NCBI RefSeq assembly: GCF_000765805.2
Contig: NZ_JRPD02000008.1
Span: 16,380-80,379, forward strand
DNA: 64,000 nucleotides
From: Helicobacter muridarum
GTDB taxonomy: Bacteria > Campylobacterota > Campylobacteria > Campylobacterales > Helicobacteraceae
Direction: 5' to 3'
Position numbers and translations under genes: made by a program
Shown here: positions 27,822 to 38,683 of the stretch, in pieces
Position numbering within the stretch: the stretch's first letter is position 1
Layout: every line of letters begins with the position of its first letter
Notes under the pieces: generated by a model
What the model was told of the DNA's origin: nothing
The model's input: the letters and a program-made list of their open reading frames with translations, nothing else
Database searches by the model: none

Positions 27822-28898
27822 ATGAGTTTTTATCGGCAGCTAAAACCATTACTCTTTAAAATTGATCCAGAGAAAGCGCATAATCTTGTTACAAAATTGA
27901 TGTCTATTACACCAAAATTGCACTTATTGGAATCTTATTTGGTTGCCTCTTATTGCAAGGTTTATGACAATCTTTCTCAAGATATTCATGGTTTGCATTT
28001 TTATAATCCTGTAGGACTTGCTAGTGGTTTTGATAAGAATGCCGAATTTATACGAAGTTTAGCGGGCATTGGATTTGGATTCTTAGAGCTTGGCAGTATC
28101 ACTCAAATGCCTCAAAATGGCAACCCTAAGCCTAGAATCTTTCGTCACATAGAAGAAGAAAGCATGCAAAATGCGATGGGATTTAACAATATCGGAGCGC
28201 GCGGTATGCTAGCAAATCTTAAGAAACATTATCCATTTAGCATTCCCTTAGGAATTAATATAGGCAAGAATAAGGATCTTGTATTATCAGATTCTCTAAA
28301 GAATTATGAGCTAAGCCTTGATACACTGAAAGATCATGGTGATTATTTTACATTCAATCTATCTTCACCTAATACTCCTAATTTACGTGATTTACAAAAC
28401 GAGTCTTTTGTGGGTGAACTTATTTCTATGGCAAGAGAGGTTACAAATAAACCTCTGTTTCTTAAGATTTCTCCAGATATGGAAGTAGATGTTATGCTTG
28501 CTGTATGCCAAAAAGCAATAGATTGTGGAATTAATGGAATAGTTGCTACTAATACCACAATCGACTATAATGTAATTGCTAATCCAATTAAGAAGAATGA
28601 TGTAGCAATAGGTGGGATAAGCGGCAAAGCATTATGTGAGAAGTCTCGCACAGTGCTTAAGATTTTAGGACAAAATTTCTTTGGTAAAACTACTCTTATA
28701 TCGCTTGGTGGTATCAGTGATGCAAATGAGTTATATACTAGATTGGGTTTAGGTGCGTCTCTTGTTCAACTCATGACTTCTTTTATATTTCATGGACCAT
28801 CACTTATTGCAAATATTAATAAGGAGCTAAGTCATAAATTAGAAGTAGATGGATTTAAGAGCATATCAGAGATGATTGGTAAGGATATTTCGCAATAA
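27822..28898 (+). CDS. pyrD: Dihydroorotate dehydrogenase (quinone), class 2
   Basis: Oxidises dihydroorotate to orotate in pyrimidine synthesis, passing electrons to quinone at the inner membrane. Length 358 with the N-terminal membrane-associating helices (FYRQLKPLLFKIDPEKAHNL) marks class 2. FMN-site motifs GLASGFDKNAEFI, the catalytic Ser in FNLSSPNTPNLR, NTTIDY and ISLGGISDANELY are present. I chose MSFYRQ at 27822 for its AAGGA site and the promoter just upstream. It is followed 18 bases later by the M16 protease, the same order as H. pylori. Confidence 0.95.
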   Translation: MSFYRQLKPLLFKIDPEKAHNLVTKLMSITPKLHLLESYLVASYCKVYDNLSQDIHGLHFYNPVGLASGFDKNAEFIRSLAGIGFGFLELGSITQMPQNGNPKPRIFRHIEEESMQNAMGFNNIGARGMLANLKKHYPFSIPLGINIGKNKDLVLSDSLKNYELSLDTLKDHGDYFTFNLSSPNTPNLRDLQNESFVGELISMAREVTNKPLFLKISPDMEVDVMLAVCQKAIDCGINGIVATNTTIDYNVIANPIKKNDVAIGGISGKALCEKSRTVLKILGQNFFGKTTLISLGGISDANELYTRLGLGASLVQLMTSFIFHGPSLIANINKELSHKLEVDGFKSISEMIGKDISQ

Positions 28899-28916
28899 TT
28901 AGAGGATTCTTTATTT

Positions 28917-30236
28917 ATGTTTGGTTTTATATCTAATATATACAGAATATTGTTTTTAGGAGTTTTTATGAGTAGTTTTGCATTTTGTGATGTGTTGCCA
29001 AAGCATGAGGCTATTACACTTGAGAATGGTTTGCAAGTGGTTGTAATTCCGTTAGATAATAAGAGTGGTGTAATTGAGACTAATGTTTTTTACAAGGTTG
29101 GTTCTCGCAATGAAGTAATGGGAAAGAGTGGTATGGCACATATGCTAGAACACTTGAATTTTAAGAGCACAAAGAATCTTAAGGCTGGTGAATTTGATGA
29201 GATTGTGAAGAAAATGGGCGGCAGTGATAATGCGTCTACAAGTTTTGATTATACACGTTATTACATACGATCTAGCAAGCATAATCTTTCTAAATCTTTA
29301 GAGCTTTTTTCTGAACTAATGCAAAATCTTATGTTTGTAGATTCTGAATTTCAATCTGAACGTGATGTAGTAGTGCAAGAGCGATTGTGGAGAACTGATA
29401 ATTCACCAAGCGGGTATTTGTTCTTTAGATTTTTTAATACTGCTTATGTATATCACCCATATCATTGGACGCCAATTGGATTTATGAATGATATACAATC
29501 GTGGAAGCTAGAAGATATCAAAGCATTTCATAGTCTATACTACCAACCCCAAAATGCTATTATTGTCGTAGCTGGCGATATAGAATCTTCTGTAGTATTT
29601 AATGAAGCAAAAAAATATTTTAGCGAGATTAAAAATACAGCCATAATTCCAGATGTTAATATTGTAGAGCCAAAGCAAGATGGAGCAAGGGAAGCATATA
29701 TTAAGAAGGATACAGGTGGCATTGAATGGCTTATGATGGGATTTAAAATCCCAAAATTCAATCATGAAGATCAAGTTGCACTAGAGGCTATTGCCGATAT
29801 ACTAGGCGGTGGAAAAAGCTCTGTTTTAACAGCACTTTTAACTGATAAGTTAAAGTTAGCTTCATCTGTGAGTGTTTATAACATGGATTTAGTTGATGAT
29901 GGTATGTTCATTATTATTGTAACTGGAAATGTTGGTGTTAAGGCTGTTGATTTGAAAGCTGAAATTCTAAAGGAGATTGAAAAGCTTAAAAAAAGTCTTA
30001 TTGCAGATGAAAAGCTAAATAAAGTAAAAATCAATACAAGAGCTTCGTTTATATATAGCATGGAGAGTGCTAGCTCTGTTGCGGGGCTTTTTGGTTCATA
30101 TCTTGTGCGAGGAGATATTGAGCCATTATTGAGTTATGAGAAGAATTTAAATGAACTAGATTCTAAAAAATTGCAAGAAGTGGTAAATAAATATTTTACA
30201 ATCGATAATTCTACAACCCTTATCATGACAAACTAA
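28917..30236 (+). CDS. M16 family zinc protease (PqqE/YmxG-like)
   Basis: Secreted M16 (pitrilysin/insulinase-type) metallopeptidase of 439 residues. A signal peptide (RILFLGVFMSSFAFC) precedes the inverted zinc motif HMLEHLNFKS (HxxEH) with the downstream Glu in the ERDVVVQERL helix. The second M16 domain (GIEWLMMGFKIP, DILGGGKSSVLT) follows. A shorter start at 28968 has an AGGAG site but would remove most of the signal peptide, so I keep the first. It probably shares the pyrD transcript. Confidence 0.9.
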   Translation: MFGFISNIYRILFLGVFMSSFAFCDVLPKHEAITLENGLQVVVIPLDNKSGVIETNVFYKVGSRNEVMGKSGMAHMLEHLNFKSTKNLKAGEFDEIVKKMGGSDNASTSFDYTRYYIRSSKHNLSKSLELFSELMQNLMFVDSEFQSERDVVVQERLWRTDNSPSGYLFFRFFNTAYVYHPYHWTPIGFMNDIQSWKLEDIKAFHSLYYQPQNAIIVVAGDIESSVVFNEAKKYFSEIKNTAIIPDVNIVEPKQDGAREAYIKKDTGGIEWLMMGFKIPKFNHEDQVALEAIADILGGGKSSVLTALLTDKLKLASSVSVYNMDLVDDGMFIIIVTGNVGVKAVDLKAEILKEIEKLKKSLIADEKLNKVKINTRASFIYSMESASSVAGLFGSYLVRGDIEPLLSYEKNLNELDSKKLQEVVNKYFTIDNSTTLIMTN

Positions 30237-30275
30237 TTGCTATTTATCGCATTTTTGTAATTTTTAACTGCATAA

Positions 30276-30290
30276 AATAAGAGCCTTATT
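30276..30290. terminator. Possible hairpin terminator between convergent genes
   Basis: AATAAG, loop AGC, CTTATT form a 6-bp stem between the 3' ends of the M16 protease gene and the membrane-protein gene on the other strand. The flanks are T-rich on the left. Stem is AT-rich and short, so the call is weak. Confidence 0.3.
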
Positions 30291-30325
30291 CTAAGTATTT
30301 CTAACATAGTTTTGTTTTATTCAAA

Positions 30326-32628
<2,303 letters not shown>

Positions 32629-32728
32629 ATTTACCCTTTTTTTGTGTTTAATTGTGCTTTTATTATTTGGGAGCTGTAGTTAATATTGTGATTATACAAG
32701 CTTAATTTATTGATTTAAGTTTTTTTTA

Positions 32729-32734
32729 TATAAT
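32729..32734 (+). promoter_or_regulatory. -10 element upstream of nhaA
   Basis: A perfect TATAAT lies 38 bases before the nhaA ATG, which itself follows TAAGGAG. No extended TG or -35 is seen. Confidence 0.4.
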
Positions 32735-32771
32735 TAATTCTTGATTTTGCGCTTATTTTATAAGGAGTAGC

Positions 32772-34085
32772 ATGCAGCATGATATAAACAAGAAGGGGAA
32801 TACTACACAGATGTTTATAGACTTCGTTAGAAGCGAGTCTTTTGGTGGGATTTTTCTTGCTTTTTCTACCATATTAGCCCTAATTGTTGCTAATTCAAGT
32901 TTTGGAGATCTTTATCAACACTTTTTTCATACGCAGTTTGGATTTCAATTTGACGATCATTTTATAGGATTTTCTATTCATGATTGGATAAATGACGTAT
33001 TAATGGCATTCTTTTTTTTATTGGTAGGGTTAGAGATAAAACGTGAGATGATTTTTGGTGAGCTTAACTCATTTTCTAAGGCTGCATTCCCTGCCATAGC
33101 AGCAGTTGGTGGCATGATAGTGCCAGGCCTTATTTATTATTATTTGAATATGGGAACGCCTTCAGCTCATGGATTTGGTATCCCAATGGCTACAGATATT
33201 GCATTTGCTTTAGGGGTAATTATGGTGCTTGGTAGTCGTGTTCCCATAGCATTAAAGGTATTTTTGGTTACTCTAGCTGTTGTAGATGATTTAGGTGCTA
33301 TTGTTGTTATTGCTTTGTTTTATGGCGGTGATATAAACTTATTTTGGCTTATGATGTCTGGCTTTATTATTTTATTGCTAATTATTTTTAATAATTTGGG
33401 CATAAAGAGCCTTGTTGTTTATCTGATCTTTGGTGTATTCTTGTGGTTTTGCGTGCATGCAAGCGGAGTTCATGCAACCATTGCTGCAGTTGCACTTGCG
33501 TTTTGTATTCCTCTAAAAGCAAAGTATAAATTTTCTAAATTTGAAGATTCTATAAATCGCTTTTCTAGCAGCTATGTCAAAGGTAAGGACGATAATGTTT
33601 TGCTTAATTCAGAACAATTAGAAATGATTCATGATATTCAACGTGTTGCTATTAATGCACAGAATCCACTACTAAGACTTGAGCATTTTTTGCAACCATG
33701 GAGCGCATATTTCATTATGCCTTTGTTTGCATTTGCCAATGCTGGAGTTAATATATCTGGTAATTTTGATTTCAATATTGATCATATATTCTGGGGAATA
33801 TTTTTAGGCTTAGTGGTAGGTAAGCCCGTTGGAGTATTATTGGCTACATTTGCTTGTGAAAAGTTTGGTATTGCTAGTCGTCCTAATTCCATTGGTTGGG
33901 GACATATACTTGGTGCTGGCATGTTAGCTGGTATTGGGTTTACTATGTCGTTGTTCGTGTCTGCTTTGGCATTTGACTTAGAATCTTCCAAGGAGTTATC
34001 TAAAATTAGCATTTTACTTGCATCTTTGTTTTCATGTGTCATTGGTGTAATTTTCTTGCTTTTTTATGGAAAAATAAAAAAATAA
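32772..34085 (+). CDS. nhaA: Na+/H+ antiporter NhaA
   Basis: Inner-membrane sodium/proton antiporter for pH and sodium homeostasis. At 437 residues it matches the H. pylori form, which has an insertion between helices relative to E. coli NhaA (here around residues 255-295). The ion-binding Asp pair is in VVDDLGAIVVIALFYGG, and the GLEIKREMIFGEL and GIPMATDIAFALG blocks are intact. The next genes are yajC, secD and secF, the same order as H. pylori. Confidence 0.96.
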   Translation: MQHDINKKGNTTQMFIDFVRSESFGGIFLAFSTILALIVANSSFGDLYQHFFHTQFGFQFDDHFIGFSIHDWINDVLMAFFFLLVGLEIKREMIFGELNSFSKAAFPAIAAVGGMIVPGLIYYYLNMGTPSAHGFGIPMATDIAFALGVIMVLGSRVPIALKVFLVTLAVVDDLGAIVVIALFYGGDINLFWLMMSGFIILLLIIFNNLGIKSLVVYLIFGVFLWFCVHASGVHATIAAVALAFCIPLKAKYKFSKFEDSINRFSSSYVKGKDDNVLLNSEQLEMIHDIQRVAINAQNPLLRLEHFLQPWSAYFIMPLFAFANAGVNISGNFDFNIDHIFWGIFLGLVVGKPVGVLLATFACEKFGIASRPNSIGWGHILGAGMLAGIGFTMSLFVSALAFDLESSKELSKISILLASLFSCVIGVIFLLFYGKIKK

Positions 34086-34106
34086 TACCTCATATAATGG
34101 TAAAAT

Positions 34107-34112
34107 TATAAT
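34107..34112 (+). promoter_or_regulatory. -10 element upstream of yajC
   Basis: TATAAT lies 45 bases before the yajC start; a second TATAAT at 34093-34098 is equally good. One of these likely drives yajC-secD-secF. Confidence 0.35.
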
Positions 34113-34157
34113 GTTATTGTTTCATGTAAGTTTAGTTTGAGATTGTAAGGAGTTTGT

Positions 34158-34454
34158 ATGGATCAACTGGAACCTTTTGTTTCATTTGTGCCTCTTCTTG
34201 TATTGATTTTGGTATTTTATTTTTTGGTTTTTCGCCCACAGCAACAACAAAAGAAGAGGCATGTAGAGATGGTTACTAATCTTAAACGAGGAGATAAGAT
34301 AGTTACAAATGGTGGGTTTGTGTGTGAAGTTATCAAGCAAGAAGATAATTTCATTAATGTTAAGCTAGGAGATAATCAGGTTCGTTTATCTAAGGATTAT
34401 GTAGCATACAAAATTGATGAAATTTCTAGTAATGGAGATTCTAAATCAAGCTAA
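34158..34454 (+). CDS. yajC: Preprotein translocase accessory subunit YajC
   Basis: Small single-helix membrane protein (98 residues) that associates with SecDF and SecYEG. One membrane helix (FVPLLVLILVFYFLVFRP) is followed by the diagnostic FRPQQQQKKRHVEMV and GDKIVTNGGF. ATG follows TAAGGAG. It heads the yajC-secD-secF group. Confidence 0.95.
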   Translation: MDQLEPFVSFVPLLVLILVFYFLVFRPQQQQKKRHVEMVTNLKRGDKIVTNGGFVCEVIKQEDNFINVKLGDNQVRLSKDYVAYKIDEISSNGDSKSS

Positions 34455-34539
34455 TCAATCCTAATGTCTAGCTGTTGTTTTATTAGTTTGAAATGCTAGA
34501 TTTAATAATTAGTTATTTATATTAATAATAGAGATTGTA

Positions 34540-36183
34540 ATGACAAAACATATCAATACCAACAAGCCATTTAATTATCGTCTTGCAACATTAATCATTG
34601 CAAGTCTATTTGCGATTATATTTAGCATTCCTTCTTTTTTTCAGAATAAGGAAGCTTATCCATTCTTTGCTGATAAACCAAAAATTAATCTTGGACTTGA
34701 TTTGCAGGGTGGACTAAGCCTATTGCTTGATGTTGATGTTAAGGCGGCTGTTGATAGTAGATATACAACCATATTAACTGATATTAGATTTCAAACACAA
34801 AGAGAAAAAATTCTAATCACAAGACTTAAAATCGATGCAGACAGAGTTAGCTTTTTGCTTCTAGACCCTAATAAGGCAAATAAATTAGAAGATGTGCTTA
34901 AGGAAATACAAGGTATAGATATAGAACGTGATTCCAACCAGTATATCATTACATTGACTAAAGAGGAAATAAAGCTAATAGAGAGAAGCGCGCTAGAGCA
35001 AGCTATTGGAACAATTAGGAATAGATTAGATAGGTTTGGATTAGCAGAGCCTAGCGTATCTAGACAAGGCATCAATCAAATTAATGTAGAGATGCCGGGT
35101 GTAAAGACATTAGAGGAGCAACAAAGATTAATAGACTTAGTTTCCAAAAGTGCTAAGTTAGAGTTTATGGCTGTTGATGAATCTCTTGCTAGAAGAATGT
35201 CAAATGGTGAAAATATTACAGTTGAAGATGCAGCTAAGTATGATGCTATTTTACTTCCTTTTTCAGATGATATAGCAGGATCTGTAAAATTGCCATTAAA
35301 ATCTTTGCCAATCCTTGATGGTAGTGAGCTATCAGACGCAAGGACCGCAGCAGATGATAATGGCAATCCTGCAGTTAGCTTCAAGCTAAATTCCAAGGGA
35401 GCACAGATATTTGGCGATTTCACATCTCAGAATATACACAATAGACTTGCTATTGTCCTTGATAAAAAGATTTTTTCAGCTCCTACTATTCAATCTAAGA
35501 TTGGAGGAGGTAATGGTATTATAAGCGGCAATTTTACTATGCAAAGCGCAAACGATTTAGCTATCACGCTTAGATCTGGTGCCCTCTTAGCTCCTGTGCA
35601 TGTTGTTGAGCAAAGAAGTGTTGGACCAAGTCTTGGTGCAGATTCTATACGAGCAGCTTTTATTGCTTTGGTTACAGGATTTATATTAGTTGTAGGCTTT
35701 ATGATTGCATATTACTCTATTGCTGGCTTATTTGCTTCAATAGCATTGGTTATTAATCTTTTGCTAATTGTTAGTGTTATGGCATTATTTGGAGCTACTC
35801 TTACTTTACCTGGTATGGCTGGTATAGTATTGACTGTAGGTATGGCTGTTGATGCCAATATCATTATTAACGAACGTATAAGAGAGGCTTTTAGAGATGG
35901 TCAAAGTGTTGTTAAGTCTTTGAAAGTGGGATATGAGAATGCTTCTAGAGCTATATTTGATGCCAATATTACCTCTTTAATTGCTTCTTTGTTACTGTAT
36001 ATGTATGGCACTGGTTCTATTAAGGGCTTTGCTATTACAACCAGTATAGGAATTATTGCATCAATTGTTACAGCAATTATTGGAACACATGGAGTATATT
36101 TATTGCTTGAGAATAAAATCGATAGAAGTAAATTATATTTTTGGTTTGGTGTGCGAAATTCAGACATCGCATTAACACGATAA
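34540..36183 (+). CDS. secD: Protein translocase subunit SecD
   Basis: Proton-driven membrane component that helps pull proteins through the Sec channel. 547 residues with an N-terminal membrane helix, the LGLDLQGGLSLLLDVD motif (D1 box), a periplasmic P1 domain (RLDRFGLAEPSVSRQG, VEMPG) and six-helix RND core with MAVDANIIINERIRE. It lies 85 bases after yajC and 11 bases before secF. Confidence 0.97.
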   Translation: MTKHINTNKPFNYRLATLIIASLFAIIFSIPSFFQNKEAYPFFADKPKINLGLDLQGGLSLLLDVDVKAAVDSRYTTILTDIRFQTQREKILITRLKIDADRVSFLLLDPNKANKLEDVLKEIQGIDIERDSNQYIITLTKEEIKLIERSALEQAIGTIRNRLDRFGLAEPSVSRQGINQINVEMPGVKTLEEQQRLIDLVSKSAKLEFMAVDESLARRMSNGENITVEDAAKYDAILLPFSDDIAGSVKLPLKSLPILDGSELSDARTAADDNGNPAVSFKLNSKGAQIFGDFTSQNIHNRLAIVLDKKIFSAPTIQSKIGGGNGIISGNFTMQSANDLAITLRSGALLAPVHVVEQRSVGPSLGADSIRAAFIALVTGFILVVGFMIAYYSIAGLFASIALVINLLLIVSVMALFGATLTLPGMAGIVLTVGMAVDANIIINERIREAFRDGQSVVKSLKVGYENASRAIFDANITSLIASLLLYMYGTGSIKGFAITTSIGIIASIVTAIIGTHGVYLLLENKIDRSKLYFWFGVRNSDIALTR

Positions 36184-36194
36184 AAGTAGATTGA

Positions 36195-37211
36195 ATGGAA
36201 CTTTTTAAACACAACAAGATATTTGATTTTGTATATTGGAGCAGATATGGCTTGATATTATCTGCTATTCTTAGCGTATTTTCCTTATATCTGTTTTTTG
36301 GAGTGGGTTTTAGTTTGGGCATAGATTTTGCTGGAGGTAGTGTCGTGCAAATTCAGTTGCAATCTTCTAACTCTGGAGATCAGATAGAATCCAGCTCTAA
36401 TGATATTAGTATTACAAATATTCAAACTATAAGGAATCTTCTTAGTCAGGATTCTAGTTTTAATGGTTCTCAAGTTAGCAATTTTGGCAATGATAGGGAG
36501 ATTCTTATTAAGATTCCATTTAACCCTAATTTGCAGTCTAGTATGTTAGCTAATAGGATTAATGAGATATTAAGCCCTATTGGTGATTTTGAGATTCGTA
36601 AGTTAGATAGCATTGGTCCAAAAGTTGGAGATGAGTTGGCTAGGAGCGCGGTTATTTCTCTTTTGCTAGCTGTTATTGCTATTATGCTTTATGTTAGCTT
36701 TAGGTATGAGTGGCGTTTTGCCCTTGCTTCTATTATAACCCTTGTGCATGACGTAATGATTACTGCTAGTAGTGTGATTTTATTTGACATTGATTTGAAT
36801 TTAGAGGTAGTAGCTGCATTACTTACTTTGCTTGGGTATTCTATAAATGATACAATCATCGTATTTGATAGAATCAGAGAAAAGATGTTAGAAGGCAAGA
36901 AGATGTCTATTCAAGAAGTTATTAATGAGGCTATATCCCGAACCCTATCTAGGACGACTCTCACCTCTCTTACAATGTTCTTTGTTGTTCTAACTTTATA
37001 TTTATTTGGTGGTGAAATCATTATTGGATTTTCACTTCCTTTGCTTGTTGGAGTTGTTTTTGGAACATATAGTTCTATGTTTGTAGCTCCAAAGCTAGCT
37101 ATTATGCTTGGATTCTCTATTGAAAAATATTATGCTAGAGAAGCACAAAAAGCAAAGAAGGCAGAAGAGAAAAAGAGAATGAGGCAGATGTATGAGGGTG
37201 GTAGATTATAG
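36195..37211 (+). CDS. secF: Protein translocase subunit SecF
   Basis: Partner of SecD. 338 residues, with SLGIDFAGGSVVQIQ after the first helix, a small periplasmic domain, and the helix-4 region TLLGYSINDTIIVFDRIREK. The C-terminal tail is charged (QKAKKAEEKKRMRQM). Start follows TAGATTGA, a weak ribosome site, suggesting coupling to secD. Confidence 0.97.
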   Translation: MELFKHNKIFDFVYWSRYGLILSAILSVFSLYLFFGVGFSLGIDFAGGSVVQIQLQSSNSGDQIESSSNDISITNIQTIRNLLSQDSSFNGSQVSNFGNDREILIKIPFNPNLQSSMLANRINEILSPIGDFEIRKLDSIGPKVGDELARSAVISLLLAVIAIMLYVSFRYEWRFALASIITLVHDVMITASSVILFDIDLNLEVVAALLTLLGYSINDTIIVFDRIREKMLEGKKMSIQEVINEAISRTLSRTTLTSLTMFFVVLTLYLFGGEIIIGFSLPLLVGVVFGTYSSMFVAPKLAIMLGFSIEKYYAREAQKAKKAEEKKRMRQMYEGGRL

Positions 37212-37402
37212 TTATGTTTGCTTTTATGTCATTCCTAGTTATATCTATAGAATTAAATAAGTAATTATTATATTGTTAATATTTAAGTTCTTCTAATCAA
37301 CTAGAACGAAGCTAATATTTATTGGTTTTATGCTTAGCTAGTTATGTATTTGTTCCTTACCATAGAGTAATAATATTTTTTAAGAAAACTTAAGTATTTG
37401 TA

Positions 37403-37411
37403 TGATACAAT
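37403..37411 (+). promoter_or_regulatory. Extended -10 promoter of atpB
   Basis: TGA plus TACAAT matches the extended -10 with one mismatch and lies 27 bases before the chosen atpB start, which supports that start over the upstream ATG at 37402. Confidence 0.5.
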
Positions 37412-37437
37412 CAAAAACTTTTATGAAGGATAGAGAC

Positions 37438-38118
37438 ATGGATGATAAGTTATTTACCTTTGCTGGACTAATTAGCACAGATCATAGCTTCATTACTATA
37501 TTTTACACTTTGCTTAGTGCTGTTATAACAATTGGGATAAGCATGTTTGCAGTTAGAAAGTTACAAGCTGTTCCTAAAGGAATACAAAATTTTTATGAGT
37601 GGATCATTAGCGGTATGCTATATGTTGGTAAGGACACATTAGGGGATAAGCTAGCAAGGAAATATTTTCCTTTAGCTGGAAGTATAGGTGTTTTTGTGTT
37701 TTATTGCAATGTAATAGGAATTGTTCCTGGTTTTGAATCTCCTACCTCAAGCATTAGTTTTACTTTGGTGCTTGCTTTGATTGTATTTTTTTACTACCAT
37801 TTTGAAGGTATTAGGGCTAATGGAGTTATTAAATATTTTGGACATTTCGCAGGTCCAGTTAAGTTACTTTCCCCGTTATTATTTCCGATAGAGATAATCT
37901 CTCATCTTTCTAGAATCATTTCTTTATCCTTTCGTTTATTTGGCAATATCAAGGGTGATGATATGTTCTTATTAGTTATGCTAACATTAGTTCCTTGGAT
38001 AGTCCCATTGTTGCCGTTTGCTATTCTTATGTTTATGGCTGTATTGCAGGCTTTCGTGTTTATGATTCTTACATATGTTTATCTGGCTAGTGCAGTGCTA
38101 ATAGAGGACGATCATTAA
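37438..38118 (+). CDS. atpB: F0F1 ATP synthase subunit a
   Basis: Membrane proton-channel subunit of ATP synthase. 226 residues from MDDKLFTF, chosen because AAGGA precedes it and the N-terminus aligns with known Helicobacter subunits; a longer frame starts at 37402. The essential Arg is in [18 protein letters not shown], and [13 protein letters not shown] plus [13 protein letters not shown] are typical of Campylobacterota. Other atp genes are not here; in this phylum atpB is separated from the main atp operon. Confidence 0.96.
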   Translation: MDDKLFTFAGLISTDHSFITIFYTLLSAVITIGISMFAVRKLQAVPKGIQNFYEWIISGMLYVGKDTLGDKLARKYFPLAGSIGVFVFYCNVIGIVPGFESPTSSISFTLVLALIVFFYYHFEGIRANGVIKYFGHFAGPVKLLSPLLFPIEIISHLSRIISLSFRLFGNIKGDDMFLLVMLTLVPWIVPLLPFAILMFMAVLQAFVFMILTYVYLASAVLIEDDH

Positions 38119-38148
38119 TATTCTTTCCTTGATGGTAGATTATAAGTA

Positions 38149-38493
38149 ATGAGCAATAAAATAGGCATTAATAGAGTCATAGCTATTTTAGACTTTTTTT
38201 ATGGTTTCTTTTTTGGATGTTCAATATTTGCTGCATCTTTAGCTTTTATAATTACTCCAGACTTTTTTTCCTCTATTTTGTTGGCTGTTAGTTTTTTTAC
38301 TGTATTCATTTTCTTGATGATAATGATTAGATATTTTCGAATACGAATTGAATTAGCTCAAATGTCCCTTGATGCTCAAATAAAAATACATGAATCTCAG
38401 GAAAAAATTTTACATTTACTTTATTCAGATTCTCAATATAATCTAGTTGATTCTACATTGGATAATAATCATACTAATGCAGGTTCAAACTAA
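38149..38493 (+). CDS. Small two-helix membrane protein of unknown function
   Basis: 114 residues with two membrane helices (about 10-35 and 38-60) and a C-terminal cytoplasmic helix (ELAQMSLDAQIKIHESQEKI). It begins 30 bases after atpB and is probably co-transcribed. Campylobacter jejuni also carries a small integral membrane protein beside atpB, so the link may be conserved. I do not recognise a domain. Confidence 0.6.
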   Translation: MSNKIGINRVIAILDFFYGFFFGCSIFAASLAFIITPDFFSSILLAVSFFTVFIFLMIMIRYFRIRIELAQMSLDAQIKIHESQEKILHLLYSDSQYNLVDSTLDNNHTNAGSN

Positions 38494-38634
38494 TTCTTTT
38501 TAGCTTATTTTGTATAATTTTGTCATTAGATTTATAAAAATTTTCTCTAAGTTTTACTTCTATAGTTATCTTTATTAATGCTTTAATAGGGGTTATTGTT
38601 GTTAATATATTTCTTAAGCATATTGATTAGTATC

Positions 38635-38650
38635 TGGTATATATTTTGCT
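38635..38650 (+). promoter_or_regulatory. Sigma-54 promoter of flgL
   Basis: TGG (GG at 38636-38637), 10 bases, then GC at 38648-38649 within TTTGCTT gives RpoN spacing. It is 34 bases before the flgL start. The -24 half lacks the CAC of the flgI site, so it is a weaker match. Confidence 0.7.
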
Positions 38651-38683
38651 TGTAATAGACAATATTGTATCTAAGGCTCAATC